Source: Lentzea atacamensis | GTDB lineage: Bacteria > Actinomycetota > Actinomycetes > Mycobacteriales > Pseudonocardiaceae | Assembly (NCBI RefSeq): GCF_003269295.1 | Contig: NZ_QLTT01000003.1 | Coordinates: 248,001 to 312,000 of the forward strand | Direction of reading: 5' to 3' | DNA length: 64,000 nt | The notes under the pieces: model-generated | The model's database searches: none | What the model was told of the DNA's origin: nothing | Seen by the model: only the letters and a program-made list of their open reading frames with translations | Shown: positions 1 to 8,137 of the stretch, one piece after another | How positions within the stretch are numbered: position 1 is the first letter of the stretch | Layout of the letters: each line of letters opens with the position of its first letter | Made by a program: the position numbers and the translations under genes

Positions 1-1592
1 GCGCTCTGCGAGCCGGGGGTTGCGGGAGGCGGAGTGCCCGGGGTTGCCGGAGGCGGGGTGGCGGGGACACCTGGCTTCGGCGAACCCGGAGAGCCCAGAG
101 GTGCCGGCGAGCCCGGAGAACCCGTGGTCGGCGATCCAGGGATGCCTGGCTTGGGCGCAGGCGGGGGAGTCGTGGCCGAGCCGGGTGGGGGCTTGGAGAT
201 GGTGCTGTCGGGGGTGCTGGGCTTTGGCGCGTCGAACACGCCCTTGCTGCCGCCTGGGCTGCCGAACTTGTTGCCGCCCCTGTCACCGCCGGTCTGGGCG
301 CCGGGCGCGCCGGGAGCCATGGGCGGGGCCATGCCGGGGGCGACGGGAGGTGGGGTGGCGCCGCGCGGGCCGCTGGTTGACGGGGACGTCACGGCGCTTT
401 GCGGGCCGGGTGGGGTCACGCCGGGCTTGGAGCCCGGGGTGGTCGAGCCGGGTGTGGTTCCGCCTGGCACGGAAGGAATTCCGGGGCCCTTGCCACCTGG
501 CGTGCTGCCGGGCTTCGAGGACGCGGGGGAGCCGGGGGTTGCGCCGCCGATGACCGGGGGTGCCACCACGCCTGCACCAACGGGCCCCTTGGCGCCGCCA
601 CTGGAAAGAGGGGCGGCGCCTCCCTTGATGTTCGGCGTGGCGCCGACGGCGGGACCGCCGGGAGTTTTGGCCCCACCGGTCGAGATGGGGCCGGCGCCGC
701 CCGCGATGCTCGGTACGGCACCGACTGCGGGACCACCGGGGCCCTTGGCGCCGCCGGTCGTGATCGGGCCGTTGCCGCCCTTGATGTTGGGTGCGGGGCT
801 GACAGCAGGGCCGCCTGGCGTGTTCACGCCGCCAGCCGACACGGGACCGCCGCCGCCCTTGATGTTGGGCACGGCGCCGACGGAAGGACCGCCGGGAGGC
901 TTGGCCTCGCCGCCGGTGAAGCCGCCGCCGCCCTTGATCGAGCCTGGCCCGGTCACGTTCGGGCCGCCTTGGACGTTGTTGCCCTTGGTGTTGACGCCGC
1001 CGCCGGTGATCGTGCCGGGGCCGGACACCTTGGGGCCGCTTTGGACGTTGTTGCCCTTGGTGTTGACGCCGCCGCCGGCGATGGAGCCGGGGCCGGACAC
1101 CTTGGGGCCGCCTTGGACGTTGTTGCCCAGCGTGGTGTTGGCCGCGCCGGGTGGTGGCTTGGCGTTGGTGGAGGTGTCGAACGAGCCGAAGGTCTTCTGC
1201 TGGTTCGCGTCGGTCTGGACGAACGTCTGGTGGGTGGCCTTGAGGTTCGCCTGGACGTCGGTGAACGCCTTGGCGCCCTTGTCGGCCTGGGAGACGGCGT
1301 TGTCGTTGGACGCGTTGAGCGCCGGTACCGCGAACAGGCCGATCGGGCCCAGCGCGTTGCCGCTGAAGTTCAGGCCGCGCAGGCCGCTCGAGATGCTCGC
1401 CAGCCGGGACCCCAGGTCCCCTGCCTTGCTCTGCAACCCCTGCATCGAGGAGTCGTTCATGGAGAAGCCGCTGTTGCCGGTGGGGAGGTTGCCCCCACCG
1501 GTACCCGTGGGCGAGGGGGTGGGCGTCGGGTTCGGCGCCGGGTTCGTGTTCGGCGACGGCGACGGTGCGGGATTGGCGTTCCCCTTGGCCAT
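1..1592 (-). CDS. Gly/Pro-rich repeat protein with WXG100-like N-terminal region (partial, C-terminus beyond window)
   Basis: The reading frame starts with ATG at 1592 (GGAG about 11 nt upstream) and stays open to the window edge, so the C-terminus is missing. Residues 1-35 are a low-complexity Asn/Pro/Thr linker. Residues about 40-135 form a helical segment with a NFSGNALG-type turn, resembling WXG100/ESX-secreted helical hairpins. After that the protein is disordered Gly/Pro/Thr: three 24-residue repeats (core NNVQxGPxVxGPGxI), then four 26-residue repeats (core GGPAVGAxPNIKGG), then a Pro-rich tail. It is last in the minus-strand PE/PPE/EspG cassette, so I infer an ESX-type substrate or an EspK-like scaffold. 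The family is not identified; the assignment rests on context and repeat architecture. Confidence 0.6.
   Translation of the reverse strand, partial: MAKGNANPAPSPSPNTNPAPNPTPTPSPTGTGGGNLPTGNSGFSMNDSSMQGLQSKAGDLGSRLASISSGLRGLNFSGNALGPIGLFAVPALNASNDNAVSQADKGAKAFTDVQANLKATHQTFVQTDANQQKTFGSFDTSTNAKPPPGAANTTLGNNVQGGPKVSGPGSIAGGGVNTKGNNVQSGPKVSGPGTITGGGVNTKGNNVQGGPNVTGPGSIKGGGGFTGGEAKPPGGPSVGAVPNIKGGGGPVSAGGVNTPGGPAVSPAPNIKGGNGPITTGGAKGPGGPAVGAVPSIAGGAGPISTGGAKTPGGPAVGATPNIKGGAAPLSSGGAKGPVGAGVVAPPVIGGATPGSPASSKPGSTPGGKGPGIPSVPGGTTPGSTTPGSKPGVTPPGPQSAVTSPSTSGPRGATPPPVAPGMAPPMAPGAPGAQTGGDRGGNKFGSPGGSKGVFDAPKPSTPDSTISKPPPGSATTPPPAPKPGIPGSPTTGSPGSPAPLGSPGSPKPGVPATPPPATPGTPPPATPGSQS
597..910 (-). repeat. 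Four tandem 78-nt (26-codon) coding repeats
   Basis: The motif encoding GGP recurs at 651, 729, 807 and 885, an exact 78-nt pitch. Each unit encodes a GGxxxPGGPAVGAxPNIKGG-like stretch. The units differ by substitutions but no indels, which suggests selection on period in a secreted protein rather than neutral slippage. Confidence 0.8.
945..1140 (-). repeat. Three tandem 72-nt (24-codon) coding repeats
   Basis: The segment ttggacgttgttgccc recurs at 969, 1041 and 1113, exactly 72 nt apart. The units encode NNVQGGPKVSGPGSIAGGG-type peptides separated by VNTKG. The copies are nearly identical at DNA level, so this is the more recently amplified of the two repeat families in the gene. Confidence 0.85.
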
Positions 1593-1654
1593 GAGCGGCT
1601 TTTCTCCAGTGCTGCGTCAGAACAAAGCAGGGTTGGCAGGGTCCCGGCTGGGGA

Positions 1655-3223
1655 CTACTCCGACGGCCTGGTGGACCGCTCGTGGATCACGGCCGGGCGG
1701 AGCGGCTGGACCGGGGCGCCGCCGGACTGGGCGGTCGTCTCGTAGGCCGCGGCGCGCTGGAGCGGTTCGGAGGCCTCGACCGGGGCCGAGTGGGCCGTGT
1801 GCGCCTGGAGCGGGTTGTGGTTCTCCCTCGTCGGCTCGAGAGCCTCGAAGGTGTGCGACATCTGGGTCCGCGCGAGAGGCTCGAACGCTGCCGCCTGTTG
1901 CAGCGGCTCGGCCGGGGTGGCCTCGACGCTGCTGTACATCTCCCGCGCCTGCATCGGCTGGACCGGCGTTCCCGCCGTCATCGAGACACCGGACGCCACG
2001 GTCGAGTCCGAAGCCGCCGCCATGCGATGTGCCGCCTGGAACGGCTCGGCCTGGACGGCCTCTACGCGGTGCGCCGTCTGGAACGGCTGCAACGGCTCGG
2101 CCGCGACCACACGCTCCGTGGCCTGCATCGGCCGCAACGCCTGCATCGGCTCGGCGACGTGCATCGGCTCGGACGCGGCCATCCGCCTCACCGCGTGCAT
2201 GGGCTCAGCCTCAACCGTGTTCATCTGAGCCCGGGAGAGGGCCTGCATGGTGGGCGCTTCCGCCTGGACCGTGCCGACACGGGCGTTGGCGACCGCGTTG
2301 GGTGCGGAAGCCGTAGCGGTACCGCCACCACCGGACTGGTTGTTCGCCACCGCCTCGTCGATCTTCTTGTCGACGCCGTTCGAAGCCTTCCAGCCCTCGT
2401 AGCCGATCTCGGCGACGTCGGCGGAGTTCTCGAAGCGCTCCCAGCCCTTGCTGATCTTCGCCATGATGTCGTCGAGGTCGCCGATCCGCTTCATCTGCCG
2501 GCCGAGGGCGGCGACGACGCGGGCCACGCGGGCCGCGATGTTCGTGCCCAGCGCGACCGCCTTGCCGACCGCGAAGCCGATGAAGGCGGGGATCGAGGCA
2601 CCGAACGTCGGGATCATCGTGGCCGCCGCGATCAGCGCACCGCCGATCAGCGAACCGATCAGCTGGGCGATCAGGTCGCGGACGATGTCGCGCAGGACGG
2701 TGACCAGCATGCCCATGATCGCGACGATCTTGGCCTTGGTCTCGACGGCGCTGGCGAGCTCGTCCAGCTCCTGCGACATGCCGTCCATCGACGCCTTGAA
2801 GCGCTCGGACGACGTACCGGTCCAGCCGTCGAACGTCGCCAGCCCGTTCTTGTGGTCCTCGGCCAGCACCCGCAGCTCGGCCGCGCGCGCCTTGGTGGCC
2901 TCGACGTTGGCCTGGATCTCCTCCGGGTTGCCCATCAGCTGGTTCAGGGCGTCGCGGAGGAACGACACGTGCTCGATCAGCCAGCCGACACCGGCGCCGA
3001 TGATGCTGCCCAGCGGGTCGATCGCCAGCATCACCGTGGCCGAGGCCGCGCCGATCGCGTTGAACGTGATGTCGAGTGCCTTCTCGGCCTCGGACTCCGC
3101 GTCCTTGCTGATGCCGTCGATCAGGCTGCCGTAGGCCTCGATGAACAACGAGCCCTTGAGCTTGTTCTCCTCGGTGATGTTCATCCCGGGAGGAGACGGG
3201 AGTGGGGTTTGGGGAGCGGTCAT
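1655..3223 (-). CDS. Large helical WXG/EspB-like protein with Met/Glu-Pro-Gln-rich tail
   Basis: 522 aa. ATG at 3223 has GAGGA about 8 nt upstream, inside the end of the preceding gene. Residues about 15-90 and 170-250 are long amphipathic or hydrophobic helices with small-residue membrane-like stretches. A WXG-type turn (FDGWTGTSSERF) sits between helices near residue 135. From about residue 330 the protein becomes a degenerate repeat of EPMQA, EPLQP and HRMAA units. No catalytic domain is visible. It lies 10 nt after the YbaB-like gene in the PE-PPE-EspG cassette. EspB/EspJ-like secreted factor, or a polymorphic-toxin N-terminal module without its toxin, are the two readings I consider; the first fits better because no nuclease-like C-terminus is seen. 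Confidence 0.65.
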   Translation of the reverse strand: MTAPQTPLPSPPGMNITEENKLKGSLFIEAYGSLIDGISKDAESEAEKALDITFNAIGAASATVMLAIDPLGSIIGAGVGWLIEHVSFLRDALNQLMGNPEEIQANVEATKARAAELRVLAEDHKNGLATFDGWTGTSSERFKASMDGMSQELDELASAVETKAKIVAIMGMLVTVLRDIVRDLIAQLIGSLIGGALIAAATMIPTFGASIPAFIGFAVGKAVALGTNIAARVARVVAALGRQMKRIGDLDDIMAKISKGWERFENSADVAEIGYEGWKASNGVDKKIDEAVANNQSGGGGTATASAPNAVANARVGTVQAEAPTMQALSRAQMNTVEAEPMHAVRRMAASEPMHVAEPMQALRPMQATERVVAAEPLQPFQTAHRVEAVQAEPFQAAHRMAAASDSTVASGVSMTAGTPVQPMQAREMYSSVEATPAEPLQQAAAFEPLARTQMSHTFEALEPTRENHNPLQAHTAHSAPVEASEPLQRAAAYETTAQSGGAPVQPLRPAVIHERSTRPSE

Positions 3224-3233
3224 CGCTGTGTCC

Positions 3234-3746
3234 TCACCAGGGCTGGTTGTCGTCGTCTTCGTCGTCGTCCGCGCGGCGTCGGCCGCGGACGGGCTGCGGC
3301 TGCGGGGCTGCCGCCGGCCTGCTCACCGGGGGAGCCGGAGCGGGTTCCGGCTCGTCGTAGGAGTCGATCTCCTCGTAGGGCTCGGTCTCGTCGACCTCCT
3401 CGTCGGACGGGATCGAGTCGGACACCATCTGGTACGCCTCGGTGCCCTCACCGAGCGGCTTGAAGATCTCGAGGACCTTCTCCGCCGCCTGCTTCTGGGC
3501 GTGCCGCGCGGTCTCCAGGATCACGGCGGTGAGCCGGGCGGAGCCCAGCTCGACCGCGCGGTGCCCGAGAACGAGGTTCTGCAGGCCGCCGTTGGGGCCC
3601 ACGGTCACCGTCACCGAACCGTCCTTCGACGTGACGGTCGCGGTGGACGCGGCGAAGTTCTCCTGCAGGTCCTCCGACTTCTTCTTCAGGTCGGCCAGCT
3701 TGGCCTCGTACTCTTCGACCCACTGAGTGGGATTCGCGGGATTCAC
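3234..3746 (-). CDS. YbaB/EbfC-family (EspL-like) protein
   Basis: 170 aa. I chose GTG at 3746 because GGAGG lies five bases upstream; a longer TTG start at 3782 lacks such a site. The core (about residues 5-105) has the YbaB pattern: an N-terminal helix with Lys-rich coiled coil, a beta strand turning on VTVGPNGGLQNL, then helices ending in IFKPL. The remaining 65 residues are acidic/Pro-rich and end in a DDDEDDD cluster. YbaB proteins are dimeric nucleoid-associated proteins, but the mycobacterial ESX-1 protein EspL belongs to the same fold family. Placement between EspG and the WXG-like protein favours a secretion-linked role; this is inference. Confidence 0.8.
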   Translation of the reverse strand: MNPANPTQWVEEYEAKLADLKKKSEDLQENFAASTATVTSKDGSVTVTVGPNGGLQNLVLGHRAVELGSARLTAVILETARHAQKQAAEKVLEIFKPLGEGTEAYQMVSDSIPSDEEVDETEPYEEIDSYDEPEPAPAPPVSRPAAAPQPQPVRGRRRADDDEDDDNQPW

Positions 3747-3789
3747 ACGTTCCTCCGGCGGCGGCGGTTCAACTGCGACCAACGCGTTT

Positions 3790-4548
3790 TCACGCGAGCA
3801 CAGCGTCGATTCGGGTGGCGATGCGGTCGTTGTCGGTCGGCGAGAGGCTCAGCCAGCCGTCCGAGTTGACCATCAGGTAGCGGCCCTGGTGGGTGTCGAA
3901 CCAGTTGATCACGACACCGGAGCGCGCCCGGCCGCGGGTGACGCCGAACTGGCCGCCCGCGACGCGGTTCGCCGCGAGCTCACCGAACTGCTTCGCGTCC
4001 TGAGTGGACAGACCGGCCCGCTGCAACGCGGCCCGGTCGTCCATCTCGTCATCGGCCGCTCCCCACGGGTCTTCGGCGTCGTCCTCCTCCGACTCCTGGA
4101 GTGCGACGGCCTCCTGCAACGTCTCGACCCGCACGTTCACCGCGGTGCCGGGGCCGGGCTCACCGTCGGGCAGCACCCGCACGATCTCGCGGGCGAGGCC
4201 GGTCTCCCGGATCGCCAGCAGCCCCACCCGGTCGTTGTCGATGATCGCCAGCACGGCCCGCTCGCCGTTGGAGACGGCGAGCGCCCGCACGGTCCGGTCC
4301 AGCCCGGCGACCGCGTCCACGGACACGTCGTGGTCGTCGAGCAGCCGCAGGTACTCCTCCAGCCGGTGGTTGTCGGCCAGGCCGCGGTGCCGAAGCTCGT
4401 CGAGCGTCTTCTCGCGCAGCACGCGGCGGTCCTGCTCGGTGTCGCCCTCGCTCGGCACGTCCAGCGGGTAGGGCATCCGGCCGAGCCGCAGCTCGTGCCA
4501 CAGGACGTCGAACTCGCGGGGCGACAACAGGAACTCGGGGGTGATCAC
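3790..4548 (-). CDS. EspG-family ESX secretion-associated protein (copy 1)
   Basis: 252 aa starting at GTG 4548, which overlaps the stop of the PPE-like gene by 4 nt (GTGA), a sign of translational coupling. The protein opens with ITPEFLLSPREFDVLW and has a central alternating strand pattern ending in VINWFDTHQGRYLM and a C-terminal NDRIATRIDAVL helix, as in EspG family members. EspG proteins are cytosolic chaperones that bind the tip of PE-PPE heterodimers and pass them to the ESX secretion machine. Its cognate clients are presumably the two genes directly upstream. A longer in-frame extension to 5844 runs antisense-like through the PPE gene in another frame and is discarded. Confidence 0.85.
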   Translation of the reverse strand: MITPEFLLSPREFDVLWHELRLGRMPYPLDVPSEGDTEQDRRVLREKTLDELRHRGLADNHRLEEYLRLLDDHDVSVDAVAGLDRTVRALAVSNGERAVLAIIDNDRVGLLAIRETGLAREIVRVLPDGEPGPGTAVNVRVETLQEAVALQESEEDDAEDPWGAADDEMDDRAALQRAGLSTQDAKQFGELAANRVAGGQFGVTRGRARSGVVINWFDTHQGRYLMVNSDGWLSLSPTDNDRIATRIDAVLA

Positions 4549-6119
4549 GAGGCGTCGGGGCCCTTCTTCCTGGGCTTCGCGCCGCCGATCACCGACGGGG
4601 GCAGGTTCTCGCCGGGGACCTCGAACAGGTCGCCGCCCATGATGTAGCTGGCGGACCGGTGTTCCTTGTCCTCCTCGCCCCTGCCACCGGCAGCGGGAGC
4701 GCCGCCCATCGGCGCGCCGGCCATGCCGGCACCGGCCGCGGCGGCCGCGCCGGGACCCGCCATGCCGATCGGCATGCCGGGACGGGCCTGGCCCTGCACA
4801 CCGGCCGTGCCACCCGGCTGCATCGCGCCACCGGCGCCACCGGCACCGGCCGCGCCGCCACCGAAGCCGCCGCCACCACCCGCGGCGCCGAAGTTCGGAA
4901 TCGCGCCGGGCTTCATGCCCGACGAGGCACCGCCGCCACCACCGCCGCCGCCGCCCGGACCACCGGGCACACCGGTTCCCGTCGTCATTCCCTTGGGCGA
5001 GTTCGGGTTCTGCGGCGTGTAGTTCGGGTTCGGGATGTCCCTGCCGACCACGGGAACCTTCGGGATGTTCGTGTTCGGCCGCTGCGTGCCGGACGGGCCC
5101 GTGCCGGTGTACGGCGTGCCGCCCGTCGGGAACTGCGGCGTGTAGTTGCTGCCGCCACCGCTGGTGTACGTGGTGCCGGGGCTGGGCGGCGGTGTGTAGC
5201 CGGGAGCCGTCGGCGTGTACGTCGCGGCCGCCGCGCTCGTGTTGCCGGGGTTGTAGTTCGGCATCTGCGGCGTGTAGCTGCCGCCTCCTCCGCCACCACC
5301 CGCGCTGGGCGGTGGGGTGTAGCCGGGCGCGGACGGCGTGTAGGCCGCGGCGGCGGGCGTGTTGACGCCGGTGCCCTGCGGCGAGCCTCCGGTCGGCGCA
5401 CCGGCGGGAGCGGGCGCGGTGGCCGTCGCGGCACCACTCGCGGCGGCGTGCGTGGACATGAGGCCCTCGGCACCGTTGAGCGTGGGCGCTCCGGCCGCGC
5501 GAGGCAGCGCCAGCACGGGCTCCTCGATCCGGCCGGTGGTCGGGTTGAACGGCGGCTTGAAGACCGGCACCGACGTGTCGATCTGCCGGGAGCTGTTCTC
5601 CATGTTGGTCATCACGGAGACCGCCTGGTCGTGCGCGGCGCGCGACGCGTTGTTGGCCGCCGCGATGTCGGCGGAGGCCAGCACGAACGCGGGTGTGCCC
5701 GGCTGGGACAGCGCGGCGGCGGCCTTGTTCCAGTCGAACTGGATCGGCGCCGGCATCTGCGCTCGCGCGTTCTCCATCACGCGGCCCTGCTCGGCGACCT
5801 TGTTGCCGACCTCGACGGCGGTGCGGGCGGTCTCGTCGACCCACGTCCCGAGCTTCTTCATCGCCTCACGGGCGGCTTCGGCGGCGGCACCCGTCCACTT
5901 GGACTCCGACGCGGTGATGACCGCGTTGATCGTGCGGGCGGCCTCGGTCAGCTCGGAGCCGTACTTGCCCCACTCGGAGCTGATCTGGCCTGCCTGACCG
6001 GGATCGTTGTTGTTGTGCACAGCGGCGTAGAGCTCTTGGTGCGAGCGTGCCGCCCAGTTCTGGGGGTCCGTCAGGACGGGCTTGTTCTCGAACTCGCTCG
6101 GGTCGGTCTCGGGGGGCAT
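4545..6119 (-). CDS. PPE-like ESX substrate with Tyr-Thr-Pro repeats
   Basis: 524 aa, ATG at 6119. Residues about 20-170 are all-helical with a WXG turn (ASESKWTGAAAEAA) typical of PPE/WXG100 helical bundles. Residues 200-390 are a low-complexity tail with repeated AxYTPxAPGYTPPP and NYTPQxP units; residues 390-480 are Gly/Ala-rich, and the C-terminus is short and charged (GGDLFEVPGENLPP). PPE proteins pair with PE proteins and leave through ESX systems. The PE-like gene lies 49 nt upstream and EspG overlaps downstream, so the triplet is a complete substrate-plus-chaperone set. No ESX membrane core (EccB/C/D/E, MycP) is in this window. Confidence 0.75.
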   Translation of the reverse strand: MPPETDPSEFENKPVLTDPQNWAARSHQELYAAVHNNNDPGQAGQISSEWGKYGSELTEAARTINAVITASESKWTGAAAEAAREAMKKLGTWVDETARTAVEVGNKVAEQGRVMENARAQMPAPIQFDWNKAAAALSQPGTPAFVLASADIAAANNASRAAHDQAVSVMTNMENSSRQIDTSVPVFKPPFNPTTGRIEEPVLALPRAAGAPTLNGAEGLMSTHAAASGAATATAPAPAGAPTGGSPQGTGVNTPAAAAYTPSAPGYTPPPSAGGGGGGGSYTPQMPNYNPGNTSAAAATYTPTAPGYTPPPSPGTTYTSGGGSNYTPQFPTGGTPYTGTGPSGTQRPNTNIPKVPVVGRDIPNPNYTPQNPNSPKGMTTGTGVPGGPGGGGGGGGGASSGMKPGAIPNFGAAGGGGGFGGGAAGAGGAGGAMQPGGTAGVQGQARPGMPIGMAGPGAAAAAGAGMAGAPMGGAPAAGGRGEEDKEHRSASYIMGGDLFEVPGENLPPSVIGGAKPRKKGPDAS

Positions 6120-6168
6120 GACCGGCTCGCCTCTCGCGTCGATGGAGTCAGCTGGATCCGAGCCGGGA

Positions 6169-6576
6169 TCAGCTGTTCATGATCTTCTTCAGTTCGGTCT
6201 GCTGGTCCTCGTCGAGGCGGGTGAAGTTCTCGATCGCCTCGACGATCGAGTTCTTCGTCTGTTCCAGCACCGTGCGGTACGCGGTCATGACGCTGACGAA
6301 CGAGTACTGCTCACCCTCGGCCCGGTGGGTGAACTTGTCGCGCATGGCGTCGCCGATCGGGTTGGCGCCCAGCGGTGCGGGACGGGCGATGCTGGTGTTG
6401 GCGTGTTCGATCCACGCGTCGACCTGGTCGATCTGAGCCTGGAACTGCTTGCGGAGCTCTTCGCCCGCGGTCGGGTCGAGTTGCACCTGACCCGAGCTGA
6501 CGGTGTCGCGCAATGCGACAGCGTCGTTGTCACCGACGATGTACATGCGTGCAGTATCAAGTAGCTTCATGTACAT
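6169..6576 (-). CDS. PE-like/ESX small helical partner protein
   Basis: 135 aa with three possible ATGs (6576, 6570, 6546); the first has GGAAAG six bases upstream. The sequence is two long helices separated by a polar loop, ending ENFTRLDEDQQTELKKIMNS. There is no signal peptide and no enzyme motif. Length, helical content and position immediately before the PPE-like gene fit the PE-type partner of a PE-PPE pair. Direct similarity to a named PE domain cannot be demonstrated by eye, because the PE motif itself is absent. Confidence 0.6.
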   Translation of the reverse strand: MYMKLLDTARMYIVGDNDAVALRDTVSSGQVQLDPTAGEELRKQFQAQIDQVDAWIEHANTSIARPAPLGANPIGDAMRDKFTHRAEGEQYSFVSVMTAYRTVLEQTKNSIVEAIENFTRLDEDQQTELKKIMNS

Positions 6577-6699
6577 CGCGCACTTTCCACGCCGCGGGTA
6601 ACCAATTGAGACTCGCGTTCACAATCCGTTGCGGCGCAGTGAAACGGGCCACCGCCGGGTTGACGACCTGTGATCGTAAAGATCGTTTCCCCAGGTTGT

Positions 6700-6711
6700 G
6701 AGAGCGCTCTC
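6700..6711. promoter_or_regulatory. LacI-type palindrome GAGAGCGCTCTC
   Basis: A 12-bp perfect palindrome with the central CG core typical of LacI/CebR-family operators, about 125 bp upstream of the PE-like gene. Which regulator binds is unknown; two LacI genes occur in this window, but their own operators have a different outer sequence. Confidence 0.4.
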
Positions 6712-6885
6712 GATCCAGTGCCCGAACGGGCATCCGACCTCTGTTCACATCACCGGATCGGGCCTTGACCGGGGTTCTGTGTGGCCTAAATCACACGCGT
6801 CTCGGATCGGTTCTTAGGCTTGTCTTGATCTCGATTCCGCAACGGCGAGTGTTACCGATCCGAGTGATTCCAACCGATGAGACGA

Positions 6886-6917
6886 ATTCGGGCGCACACC
6901 GGAGTGCGCGCCCGAAT
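6886..6917 (-). terminator. Hairpin downstream of EspG copy 2
   Basis: Arms ATTCGGGCGC and GCGCCCGAAT (10 bp, perfect) enclose 12 nt, starting about 35 bp past the EspG copy 2 stop. No U-tract follows, which is common for actinomycete terminators. The position separates EspG copy 2 from the downstream cassette. Confidence 0.5.
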
Positions 6918-6951
6918 GATCAATGACAAATATTGTCCGGTTCCGGGAATG

Positions 6952-7713
6952 TCAGGCGAGAACGGTGTCGATTCGGGTGGCGATGCGGTCGTTGTCCGCG
7001 GGGGAGAGGCTCAGCCAGCCGCCGGAGTTGACGACGAGATAGCGGCCCTGACGGGTGTCGAACCAGTTGATGACGGCGTCCGCGCGCTGACGGCCGTGCA
7101 TCACGCCGAACTGGCCACCCGCGACCCGGTTGGAGGCGAGCTCACCGAGCTGGCGTGCGTCCTGTGCGGACAGACCGGCGCGCTGCAGCGCCCGGGTGTC
7201 GTCGAGATCGTCGTCGGCCGCGCCCCACGGGTCGTTCGACTCCTCCTCAGGCTCGGCTTCCTGCAACGCGGCGGCCTGCTGCAACGTGTCCGCTCGCACG
7301 GACATCGCGTTGCCGGGACCGGGTTCGCCCTCGGGCAGCACGCGCACGATCTCGCGGGCGAGACCGGTCGGCCTGATCTCGGTGAGGCCGACGCGGTCGC
7401 CGTCGATGATCGCCAGCACGGCGCGGTCACCGCTGGAGGCCGCGAGCGCCCGCACGGTGCGGTCCAGCCCCAGCACGGCGTCCACGGACACCTCGTGGTC
7501 GTCGAGCAGCCGCAGCAGGTCCTCGAGCCGTTCGTCGTCGGCCAGTCCGCGGTCGCGCAACCGGGCGAGCGTCTGGTGCTGCAGGGTCCTGACCTCCTGC
7601 TCGGTCGCTCCCTCGCTGGGCACGTCCAGCGGATAGGGCATCCGTCCGAGCCGAAGCGTCCGCCACAGCACCTCGAACTCACGCGGCGACAGGAGATATT
7701 CGGGCGTGATCAC
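6952..7713 (-). CDS. EspG-family ESX secretion-associated protein (copy 2)
   Basis: 253 aa from GTG 7713, giving the same ITPEYLLSPREF opening as copy 1; an ATG at 7752 would add 13 unmatched residues. It is a full-length paralogue of the gene at 3790-4548, alike from end to end, including the NDPWGAADDD linker and the VINWFDTRQGRYLVVNSGGW block. Differences cluster in the acidic loop at about residues 165-185. EspG paralogues normally serve different PE-PPE clients, yet no second PE-PPE pair is adjacent here, and a hairpin follows the gene. It may be an orphan chaperone, or the source or product of a local duplication. Confidence 0.83.
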   Translation of the reverse strand: MITPEYLLSPREFEVLWRTLRLGRMPYPLDVPSEGATEQEVRTLQHQTLARLRDRGLADDERLEDLLRLLDDHEVSVDAVLGLDRTVRALAASSGDRAVLAIIDGDRVGLTEIRPTGLAREIVRVLPEGEPGPGNAMSVRADTLQQAAALQEAEPEEESNDPWGAADDDLDDTRALQRAGLSAQDARQLGELASNRVAGGQFGVMHGRQRADAVINWFDTRQGRYLVVNSGGWLSLSPADNDRIATRIDTVLA

Positions 7714-7790
7714 GACAGCAGTATCGGGGACGGCACGGGGAACTGGCCGCAACCGGCCCGGATCTGCACCCGGACGAGCCTCACATCGGT

Positions 7791-8114
7791 GTGTACGTGA
7801 CCGGTGGGGTGAACTTCGGGCGGGTGCGGCGGCCGTTGCCCGTGACCAATGCCTTGGACGACGTGCTGGCCGCCTGCGAGATGAACGGCGCCGAGCTGCC
7901 GGTGGACCACGGGTATCCGGCCCGGCTGGTGGTGCCGGGGTGGGTCGGGATCGCGAGCATCAGGTGGCCGGGGTCGGTGGAGGTGTCGGAGACTTCGCTG
8001 CATTCGCCGTGGGATACGGAGTTCTACCGGTTGCTCGGACCCTCCTGTCCGGCGACGACCAGCCGGACGAGTCGCCGTACAACACGCGGGGCTACCTCTT
8101 CGGCGCGGTCGTGA
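7791..8114 (+). pseudogene. Remnant of a sulfite oxidase/molybdopterin-dependent oxidoreductase
   Basis: The frame from 7791 reads ACEMNGAELPVDHGYPARL then VVPGWVGIASIRW and SPWDTEFYR, the conserved end of the oxidoreductase molybdopterin-binding domain in sulfite oxidase-like enzymes. About 80 recognisable residues remain. The catalytic N-terminal part and cofactor Cys region are absent, and after about 8030 the frame turns into non-homologous low-complexity sequence. It lies between EspG copy 2 and the LacI gene with no partner subunit. I read it as a decayed fragment. Confidence 0.7.
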
Positions 8115-8137
8115 AGCTCCGGTGACGGTGGTCTGAG

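Larger units (their letters stand above)
6577..6951. other. 375-bp intergenic region between EspG copy 2 and the PE-like gene
   Basis: No convincing ORF here. It is less GC-rich than its neighbours and should hold the promoter of the PE-PPE-EspG operon. It contains a hairpin just after EspG copy 2 and a LacI-type palindrome at 6700-6711, both listed separately. Confidence 0.6.

Noticed and set aside
597..1140. Evenly spaced direct repeats that could suggest a CRISPR array
   Set aside because: Units are contiguous multiples of three inside an open frame with no unique spacers and no cas genes nearby.
34..2316. 760-aa open frame on the plus strand
   Set aside because: Low-complexity shadow of the minus-strand WXG/repeat genes; it reads out of register with their clear start sites and repeat units.
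3790..5844. Extended version of the EspG frame upstream to 5844
   Set aside because: The extra residues are low-complexity and lie antisense-register to the PPE-like gene; the GTG at 4548 overlaps its stop and begins at the family's usual N-terminus.
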